Shown piece after piece: positions 1 through 5,436 of a stretch of 5,436 nt of DNA. Made by a program: the position numbers and the translations under genes. This DNA is from Flavobacteriales bacterium (lineage in GTDB: Bacteria; Bacteroidota; Bacteroidia; Flavobacteriales_D; Crocinitomicaceae). The stretch spans positions 1-5,436 of the forward strand of contig CANHQC010000153.1 of assembly GCA_947462695.1 (NCBI GenBank), written 5' to 3'. Positions within the stretch are counted from its first letter, which is position 1, and every line of letters starts with the position of its first letter. Below the pieces are notes generated by a model. It was given only the letters and a program-made list of their open reading frames with translations. It was not told where the DNA came from and ran no database searches.

Positions 1-516
1 CATGACTTCTATCATTGTCAAACTGTCATCACGATAGCCACTACCTACCCCAGACCCGTTAATGCCACAATTTACTGAAGGCTGATACTTGTTTTTCCAT
101 TTAGAAGTCTTGCAATTGGCCAATACCTCAAGCTTATCCTTACTAGCAACAATCCAAGCGCTACTTGATTGGTTCATCGTCTGTTTTAACCACAATTGAA
201 AAAATGACGGATTGGAGGGTATATCAGCACCAGTGTTGTCAATTTCCTGATTATACCCAGTTGTTATTGATACATGACCGGATGAAGTATAGGTAAATCC
301 ATTGTTTTCAAAGTTCGAGTAAATAACACCTTCACTGCTTAAAACACTATCCATGTAGGGAATCAACGCGTGATCTGAACTCCCCCATGTCTCAGAATAA
401 CGGGCTCCATCCATTACGACGACAATAATGTTTTTTGCCTTGTACGATGAAATTGGAACTTTATCCGACGAACAAGAGTAAAGAAAGAAAAGCAGGGCTA
501 AAACGTTAATCCTCAT
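1..516 (-). CDS. Alkaline-phosphatase-superfamily lipoprotein (phosphodiesterase/sulfatase-like), N-terminal part
   Basis: This reading frame starts at ATG 516-514 and stays open for 172 codons to the left window edge, so the C-terminal part is missing. The N-terminus is a lipoprotein signal: a short hydrophobic stretch (residues 3-13) ending in the lipobox L-Y-S-C with Cys15, so the mature protein should be lipid-anchored in the cell envelope. The segment IIVVVMDGARYSETWG (30-45) fits the first beta strand and metal-binding Asp (D36) of the alkaline-phosphatase superfamily. TSSGHVSITTG (77-87) fits the nucleophile loop, with Thr77 four residues before His81, as in nucleotide pyrophosphatase/phosphodiesterase and sulfatase-like enzymes. 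The other metal ligands would lie beyond the edge. Cys135 and Cys150 could form a disulfide. The likely role is hydrolysis of a phosphate or sulfate ester outside the cytoplasm; the substrate cannot be told. The start is supported by the signal peptide directly after it. No Shine-Dalgarno is visible. Confidence 0.75.
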   Translation of the reverse strand, partial: MRINVLALLFFLYSCSSDKVPISSYKAKNIIVVVMDGARYSETWGSSDHALIPYMDSVLSSEGVIYSNFENNGFTYTSSGHVSITTGYNQEIDNTGADIPSNPSFFQLWLKQTMNQSSSAWIVASKDKLEVLANCKTSKWKNKYQPSVNCGINGSGVGSGYRDDSLTMIEVM

Positions 517-525
517 ATTTGAAAT

Positions 526-553
526 AAAAAAAGGGTCGCTTTCACAACCCTTT
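526..553 (-). terminator. Intrinsic terminator of clpC
   Basis: Read on the minus strand, a perfect 7-bp stem AAAGGGT/ACCCTTT (547-553 paired with 530-536) with a 10-nt loop is followed at once by a run of seven T (532-526, the first three shared with the stem). It begins 5 bp after the clpC stop codon. This is the classical rho-independent layout, although the stem is short with only three G-C pairs. On the plus strand the stem has no T run after it, so it should act only on clpC transcripts. Confidence 0.75.
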
Positions 554-558
554 ATAAA

Positions 559-3090
559 TTAAGCATTTTTTGATTTTGACTTGGATCCTGACTTACCTTT
601 AGCAATAGAAATCGTTAATTCTTCTTGCCCTTCTTTTAAATCAATTTGAATAGTATCTCCTTCATTTAAATTGGACTTGATAATTTCTTCAGCCAATGGA
701 TCTTCAATGAATTTTTGAATGGCTCGTTTCAATGGTCGAGCACCAAACTTCTCATCATAGCCTTTATCTACTATAAAATCTTTGGCTAAGTCTGTCATAA
801 CGATTTGATAGCCTAAATCATTAATCCGCCCGTATAGCTTAACCAATTCTAAATCAATGATCTTGTGAATACTTTCTCGATCCAATGACTTGAATAATAT
901 CATATCATCAATTCGATTTAAGAATTCAGGAGAAAACGCTTTTCGCAATGCATTCTGAATGACCGATTTCGCATTTTCATCACGCGACTCTTCCCTAGCC
1001 TTCGTGCCAAATCCTACACCCGAACCAAAATCAGCTAACTGTCTCGCTCCAATGTTAGACGTCATGATGAGGATGGTGTTTTTGAAATCTATTTTCCGTC
1101 CTAATCCGTCTGTCATGTGACCGTCATCAAGAACCTGAAGCAACAAATTAAATACATCCGGATGAGCCTTTTCAATTTCATCCAATAACACAATGGAATA
1201 TGGTTTTCTTCTAACTTTTTCAGTCAACTGCCCTCCTTCTTCATACCCCACATATCCCGGAGGCGCTCCAACCAAACGCGAAATAGAAAACTTCTCCATG
1301 TACTCTGACATGTCTATTCGAATCAATGAATCTTCCGAATCGAATAAGTATTTTGCTAAAACCTTAGCTAATTGAGTTTTTCCAACGCCTGTTGGCCCTA
1401 AAAAGAAAAAGGATCCAATTGGTTTGTTTGGATCTTTGAGCCCTGCCCTGTTGCGTTGTATTGCCTTCACAACTTTAGAAACAGCCTCATCCTGCCCGAT
1501 AACTTTTCCGCGTAATTCCTCGGCCATGTGAACAAGCTTACCTGTTTCAGACTGGGACACGCGCGTTACTGGAATCCCACACATCATGGAAACAACCTCT
1601 GCTACATGCTCTTCGGTAACGGTTACACGATTTTGTTTGGACTCTTCCTCCCATTTCTTTTTGGCCACTTCAAGCTCTTCTGTCAAGCGACGTTCACTAT
1701 CCCTTAATTCAGCTGCTTTCTCATACTGCTGTGATTTGATCACCTCGTTCTTTTGAATTTTCAACGCATCAATCTGAGCTTCTATGGACACAATCTCTTC
1801 AGGGACATTGATATTCGTTAAATGAACACGTGAACCAACTTCATCCAGTGCATCGATCGCTTTGTCCGGTAAATGCCTGTCAGTTATGTAACGTTCAGTC
1901 AATTTAACACATGCCGATATTGCCTCAGGTGTATAATTTACCGAATGATGCTCTTCGTACCGTTCTTTTATGTTGTTTAATATTTGGATGGTTTCATCAA
2001 TAGTTGTTGGTTCGACCAACACTTTCTGGAACCTTCTTTCCAATGCACCATCTTTTTCAATATACTGCCTGTACTCATCCAACGTTGTCGCCCCAATTGC
2101 TTGCAGTTCTCCACGTGCAAGAGCTGGCTTGAACATGTTTGAAGCATCCAGAGATCCACTAGCACCGCCAGCACCTATTATAGTATGAATTTCATCGATA
2201 AATAGAATGACATCAGGATTCTTTTCAATCTCTTGCATAACTGCTTTCATGCGCTCCTCAAATTGTCCGCGATATTTCGTCCCGGCAACCAACGACGCTA
2301 AGTCAAGTGATATGACTCGTTTATTGAAAAGTACGCGCGAAACCTTACGCTGAACAATACGCAATGCCAAACCTTCGGCAATCGCACTTTTTCCAACACC
2401 AGGCTCACCAATTAGGATAGGATTGTTCTTTTTTCTTCTGGAAAGAATTTGGCTGACACGCTCGATCTCCTTTTCCCGACCAACAATTGGATCTAACTTT
2501 CCGGCCTCAGCCATTTTTGTCAAATCCCTTCCAAAATTATCCAATACAGGAGTTTTTGATTTCGGGTCCGCAGGCTTCCGTTGTGGTGAAAACTGATCTC
2601 CAGATTCCTCCTCTTGACCTCCTCCGGGAAACTCTGCTTTTGGTGTGACATTTTCATCAATCATAGCTTCTAATTCATCTTTAATATTGTCGTAAATTAT
2701 TCCGTATTTGTTCAATACCCTGCAGGCAAATGAGTCTTCATCTTTCAATATTGACAGTAAAAGGTGCTCCGTACCAATCATTGGCGAACGGTACAACTTT
2801 GCTTCGAGATAGGTTGTTTTAAGTACTTTCTCCGCTTGCTTAACGAGGGGTATATTGGCATTGTTTTCTATTTTAGAAATTGACCCGGAAAGACTTTTTT
2901 CAATTTCCTGTCTGATTTGAAGCAGGTCAATTTTAAATTCATTAAGCAATCGAATAGCCTTACCATCACCCTCTCTTATTAAACCTAATAGTAAGTGTTC
3001 TACACCAATGAAATCGTTGCCTAGACGCAATGCTTCTTCTCTGCTGTAACTGATAACATCCTTAACTCTGGGAGAAAATTTAGCTTCCAT
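559..3090 (-). CDS. clpC: ATP-dependent Clp protease ATP-binding subunit ClpC
   Basis: A complete 843-residue Hsp100/AAA+ unfoldase that in its family feeds substrates to the ClpP peptidase in the cytoplasm. Domains in order: two Clp_N repeats (about 5-75 and 80-147); an acidic, glycine-rich linker (148-183); AAA+ domain 1 with Walker A GEPGVGKS (228-235), Walker B ILFIDE (295-300), pore loop KYRG (272-275) and Arg fingers R352/R353; a short coiled-coil middle domain with a UVR-like motif (about 430-487); AAA+ domain 2 with Walker A GPTGVGKT (565-572), Walker B IVLLDE (633-638), pore loop GYVG (612-615), Arg finger R726 and sensor-2 GARPLKR (783-789). The VGF loop (692-694) is the ClpP-docking motif, absent from ClpB. 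The short middle domain excludes ClpB, and its presence excludes ClpA. The start at 3090 was chosen because family similarity begins there ([11 protein letters not shown]); the frame stays open 61 codons further upstream, but that stretch looks non-coding. The tail is Lys/Ser-rich (831-843). Confidence 0.97.
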   Translation of the reverse strand: MEAKFSPRVKDVISYSREEALRLGNDFIGVEHLLLGLIREGDGKAIRLLNEFKIDLLQIRQEIEKSLSGSISKIENNANIPLVKQAEKVLKTTYLEAKLYRSPMIGTEHLLLSILKDEDSFACRVLNKYGIIYDNIKDELEAMIDENVTPKAEFPGGGQEEESGDQFSPQRKPADPKSKTPVLDNFGRDLTKMAEAGKLDPIVGREKEIERVSQILSRRKKNNPILIGEPGVGKSAIAEGLALRIVQRKVSRVLFNKRVISLDLASLVAGTKYRGQFEERMKAVMQEIEKNPDVILFIDEIHTIIGAGGASGSLDASNMFKPALARGELQAIGATTLDEYRQYIEKDGALERRFQKVLVEPTTIDETIQILNNIKERYEEHHSVNYTPEAISACVKLTERYITDRHLPDKAIDALDEVGSRVHLTNINVPEEIVSIEAQIDALKIQKNEVIKSQQYEKAAELRDSERRLTEELEVAKKKWEEESKQNRVTVTEEHVAEVVSMMCGIPVTRVSQSETGKLVHMAEELRGKVIGQDEAVSKVVKAIQRNRAGLKDPNKPIGSFFFLGPTGVGKTQLAKVLAKYLFDSEDSLIRIDMSEYMEKFSISRLVGAPPGYVGYEEGGQLTEKVRRKPYSIVLLDEIEKAHPDVFNLLLQVLDDGHMTDGLGRKIDFKNTILIMTSNIGARQLADFGSGVGFGTKAREESRDENAKSVIQNALRKAFSPEFLNRIDDMILFKSLDRESIHKIIDLELVKLYGRINDLGYQIVMTDLAKDFIVDKGYDEKFGARPLKRAIQKFIEDPLAEEIIKSNLNEGDTIQIDLKEGQEELTISIAKGKSGSKSKSKNA

Positions 3091-3133
3091 ACTATCTGTT
3101 TTTAAAGATAAAAGAGCACAACTTGGCTCAATA

Positions 3134-3141
3134 CAAAAATA
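3134..3141 (-). promoter_or_regulatory. Candidate clpC promoter, Bacteroidota -7 element
   Basis: On the minus strand the octamer TATTTTTG is a perfect match to the TAnnTTTG element recognised by the Bacteroidota primary sigma factor. It ends 43 bp before the clpC start codon, leaving an untranslated leader of roughly 35-40 nt. There is no TTG at the expected -33 spacing, only a weaker TTA with an 18-bp spacer. No Shine-Dalgarno precedes the ATG; the sequence there is A-rich, which is usual in this phylum. No CIRCE element or CtsR operator was seen. Confidence 0.45.
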
Positions 3142-3179
3142 AGCGGTTTGAATTGTTAATAAGTCCCTAAAAAAGTCAA

Positions 3180-3188
3180 TTTTCCACA
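3180..3188 (+). promoter_or_regulatory. DnaA-box-like nonamer (weak)
   Basis: TTTTCCACA differs at one position from the DnaA box consensus TTATCCACA. It is a single site with no partners in the spacer, so it is not an origin by itself. A one-mismatch match in about 200 bp of AT-rich DNA is expected by chance in something like one case in ten to twenty, so it is recorded only as a possibility. Confidence 0.15.
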
Positions 3189-3303
3189 GATTTTTGTTAG
3201 TAAAAACAATGCTAATCATAGAAACAAAGGCCGCGAATTGACTAATTTCGAAACTTGCTAAAAATGCAATCAATTTACATGCAAATTTTAAATAAGTGAC
3301 AAG

Positions 3304-5436
3304 ATGGCAGATGGGGAAAAGATAATCCAGATAAACATCGAGGACGAAATGAAATCAGCATACATCGATTATTCGATGTCTGTTATTGTTTCTCGAGCTT
3401 TACCTGATGTTCGCGACGGATTTAAACCTGTACACAGAAGAGTATTATATGGTATGCAAGATTTGGGAGTTTACTCCAATCGACCGTACAAGAAATCAGC
3501 ACGTATTGTTGGTGAAGTTCTGGGAAAATACCACCCGCATGGTGACAGTTCTGTTTATGACACAATGGTCCGAATGGCTCAACCGTGGTCACTTCGCTAC
3601 CCGTTAGTAGATGGACAAGGTAACTTCGGTTCTGTTGATGGTGACAGTCCGGCAGCAATGCGATATACTGAGGCGCGTCTGAGAAAGATTGCCGAAGACA
3701 TGCTTGAAGATCTGGATAAAGAGACGGTTGATTTTGCACCTAACTTTGATGACAGCCTTCAAGAACCAACTGTACTCCCAACTAAAATCCCTAACCTTTT
3801 AGTGAATGGTGCATCAGGGATTGCTGTTGGTATGGCGACAAACATGGCGCCGCACAATCTTTCTGAAGTTATCGACGGAACTATTGCATACGTTGACAAC
3901 AAAGAAATAGAAATTGAAGAATTGCTTCAATATGTGAAGGCTCCCGACTTTCCTACAGGCGGAATCATTTATGGATACGAAGGTGTTCGTGATGCTTTAC
4001 TGACAGGTCGTGGAAGAATTGTCATGCGCGCGAAAGCGGAAATTGAGGAGGTTAATGGTCGTGAACAAATCATAGTTACTGAAATCCCTTATCAAATCAA
4101 TAAAGCCGAAATGATCAAGAAGACGGCTGAATTGGTTAATGACAAGAAAATTGAAGGAATTTCTGATATTCGTGATGAATCAGATCGCAATGGAATGCGG
4201 ATTGTTTACGAAATCAAACGTGATGCTATTGCAAACGTCGTATTAAACAAACTGTACAAATACACCTCTCTACAAACCTCATTTTCAGTTAATAACATTT
4301 GCCTAGTTGACGGTCGTCCACAGATGGTGAATCTAAAAGAACTGATTTCAAATTTTGTTGATTTTCGGCATGATGTTGTTGTGCGTCGCACGCAATATGA
4401 GTTGCGTAAAGCAGAAGACAGAGCGCACATTCTTGAGGGATTAATTATTGCATCTGACAACATTGACGAAGTAATTGAAATAATAAAAGCATCATCAAGT
4501 CCGGATGACGCACGCGAACGATTGGCTACTCGATTTGGATTGTCAGAATTGCAAACCAGAGCAATTGTTGATATGCGTTTACGCCAGCTTACTGGACTAG
4601 AACAGGATAAGCTTCGTGCAGAATACGATGATTTAATGGCATTAATCGCTGATCTAAAAGACATCCTTAATCGCGAAGAGCGAAGAATGGAAATCATAAA
4701 GAATGAATTACTTGAGGTGAAGCAAAAGTATGGTGATGAACGTCGTTCACGAATTGAATATTCAGCAAGTGAAATGCGAATGGAAGACCTGATTGCCGAT
4801 GAGGAAGTGGTAATTACGATTTCGCATGCTGGATACATCAAACGAACTTCGCTCAACGAATACAAAGTTCAAAACCGAGGTGGAATGGGATCGAAAGGTT
4901 CAGCCACTCGCGACAAAGACTTCCTTGAACACTTATTCGTAGCTACAAATCACAATTACCTTTTAGTATTCACTGAAAAAGGCCGTTGTTTCTGGATGCG
5001 TGTGTATGAAATACCTGAAGGAAATAAAACTTCAAAAGGTAGGGCTATACAAAACTTGATAAACATTCCTCAAGACGATAAAGTTAAGGCGTATGTTAAA
5101 GTTCAAGACCTTACGGATAAGGAATACGTGGAGAATAACTTCATTGTTATGTGCTCAAAGCAAGGAGTCATTAAAAAGACGTCGCTTGAAGCGTATTCTC
5201 GACCAAGATCAAATGGTATTAACGCCATTACTATTCGCGATAATGACGAATTACTTGAAGCAAAATTAACGAACGGATCAAACGAAATTGTGCTTGCAAC
5301 AAGTTCTGGTCGCGCTATTCGGTTCAATGAATCAACCGTTCGGCCGATGGGTAGAAACGCTTCTGGAGTTAGAGGAGTTACCTTAGGAGATAACGGCGAT
5401 CAGGTTGTGGGAATGATCTGTGTAGAAGATGTGTTC
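3304..5436 (+). CDS. gyrA: DNA gyrase subunit A (partial, C-terminus missing)
   Basis: The first 711 codons of the gyrase A subunit, cut by the right window edge; family members are usually some 100-150 residues longer. GyrA with GyrB forms the A2B2 type II topoisomerase that introduces negative supercoils using ATP. The breakage-reunion domain begins with [19 protein letters not shown] (21-39). The catalytic Arg120-Tyr121 lies in AAMRYTE, and the DNA-bending Ile173 in GIAVGMATN. The quinolone-determining region has Ser82 and Asp86, equivalent to E. coli Ser83 and Asp87, both in the susceptible form. The coiled-coil gate arm spans about 350-490. The C-terminal beta-pinwheel starts near 498, with the GyrA box at 523-529 as QNRGGMG. 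This box separates GyrA from ParC, which lacks it. ATG 3304 is the first possible start, since the frame has a stop at 3289-3291. No Shine-Dalgarno is visible. The gene is divergent from clpC. Confidence 0.97.
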   Translation, partial: MADGEKIIQINIEDEMKSAYIDYSMSVIVSRALPDVRDGFKPVHRRVLYGMQDLGVYSNRPYKKSARIVGEVLGKYHPHGDSSVYDTMVRMAQPWSLRYPLVDGQGNFGSVDGDSPAAMRYTEARLRKIAEDMLEDLDKETVDFAPNFDDSLQEPTVLPTKIPNLLVNGASGIAVGMATNMAPHNLSEVIDGTIAYVDNKEIEIEELLQYVKAPDFPTGGIIYGYEGVRDALLTGRGRIVMRAKAEIEEVNGREQIIVTEIPYQINKAEMIKKTAELVNDKKIEGISDIRDESDRNGMRIVYEIKRDAIANVVLNKLYKYTSLQTSFSVNNICLVDGRPQMVNLKELISNFVDFRHDVVVRRTQYELRKAEDRAHILEGLIIASDNIDEVIEIIKASSSPDDARERLATRFGLSELQTRAIVDMRLRQLTGLEQDKLRAEYDDLMALIADLKDILNREERRMEIIKNELLEVKQKYGDERRSRIEYSASEMRMEDLIADEEVVITISHAGYIKRTSLNEYKVQNRGGMGSKGSATRDKDFLEHLFVATNHNYLLVFTEKGRCFWMRVYEIPEGNKTSKGRAIQNLINIPQDDKVKAYVKVQDLTDKEYVENNFIVMCSKQGVIKKTSLEAYSRPRSNGINAITIRDNDELLEAKLTNGSNEIVLATSSGRAIRFNESTVRPMGRNASGVRGVTLGDNGDQVVGMICVEDVF

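Larger units (their letters stand above)
3091..3303. other. Divergent clpC-gyrA intergenic region
   Basis: This 213-bp AT-rich spacer must hold the promoters of both flanking genes. The clpC side has the -7 element described separately. On the gyrA side nothing matches the Bacteroidota consensus fully: TAATTTCG (3243-3250) and GATTTTTG (3189-3196) each match seven of eight positions of TAnnTTTG, but neither has a TTG at proper spacing upstream. The first would give a leader of about 45-50 nt. A short direct repeat of ATGCAA (3264-3269 and 3279-3284) is also present, of no obvious function. I see no gene, RNA or strong hairpin here. Confidence 0.6.

Noticed and set aside
1193..2188. Short plus-strand frames (1193-1375, 1970-2188) and a minus-strand out-of-frame ORF (1977-2174) inside clpC.
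   Set aside because: All overlap conserved ClpC coding sequence in other frames and have no start signals or domain character.
3162..3180. Two AAGTC repeats resembling half of a CtsR heat-shock operator upstream of clpC.
   Set aside because: The AGTC cores are 12 bp apart instead of the 10 bp of CtsR sites, the second heptad halves do not match, and CtsR is a Firmicutes regulator.
3195..3210. A weak inverted repeat TTGTT/AACAA in the intergenic region.
   Set aside because: The stem is only five mostly A-T pairs around a six-base loop, as expected by chance in AT-rich DNA.
3264..3284. A direct repeat of ATGCAA, 15 bp apart, close to the gyrA start.
   Set aside because: Six bases repeated once in AT-rich DNA is not enough to claim an operator.
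3422..3739. A 105-codon open frame on the minus strand at the start of gyrA.
   Set aside because: Antisense to the catalytic core of GyrA, with a Cys/His/Gln-rich product without family character.
4206..4865. A 219-codon open frame on the minus strand inside gyrA.
   Set aside because: It is wholly antisense to conserved GyrA codons, its product is rich in Ser/Arg/Ile with no recognisable domain, and it is explained by codon bias of gyrA.

Overview
The window looks like a core chromosomal segment of a member of the Bacteroidota, most likely the Flavobacteriia or a close relative. The supporting signs are the moderately AT-rich DNA, start codons without clear Shine-Dalgarno sequences, a candidate promoter with the phylum-specific -7 motif TAnnTTTG, a GyrA with the variant box QNRGGMG, and divergent clpC and gyrA genes. 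That gene arrangement is, as I recall it, common in Flavobacteriia. The assignment comes from protein character and not from a database search.

Layout from left to right. Positions 1-516 (minus strand) hold the N-terminal 172 residues of a secreted lipoprotein of the alkaline-phosphatase superfamily, cut off by the left window edge. A 42-bp gap with a clear intrinsic terminator (526-553, minus) separates it from clpC (559-3090, minus). ClpC is a complete 843-residue AAA+ unfoldase of the ClpCP protease. A 213-bp divergent intergenic region (3091-3303) carries a good candidate clpC promoter element and one weak DnaA-box-like site. From 3304 to the right edge runs gyrA (plus strand), the DNA gyrase A subunit. 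Its first 711 residues are visible and the end of its C-terminal DNA-wrapping domain is missing.

The two main genes are unrelated housekeeping functions: protein quality control (ClpC) and DNA supercoiling (GyrA). They share only the divergent promoter region. The phosphatase-like lipoprotein follows clpC on the same strand but lies behind the terminator, so how it is transcribed is the one real puzzle here. I found no mobile element, CRISPR array, RNA gene or novel multi-gene system. All catalytic motifs I could check in ClpC and GyrA are intact.
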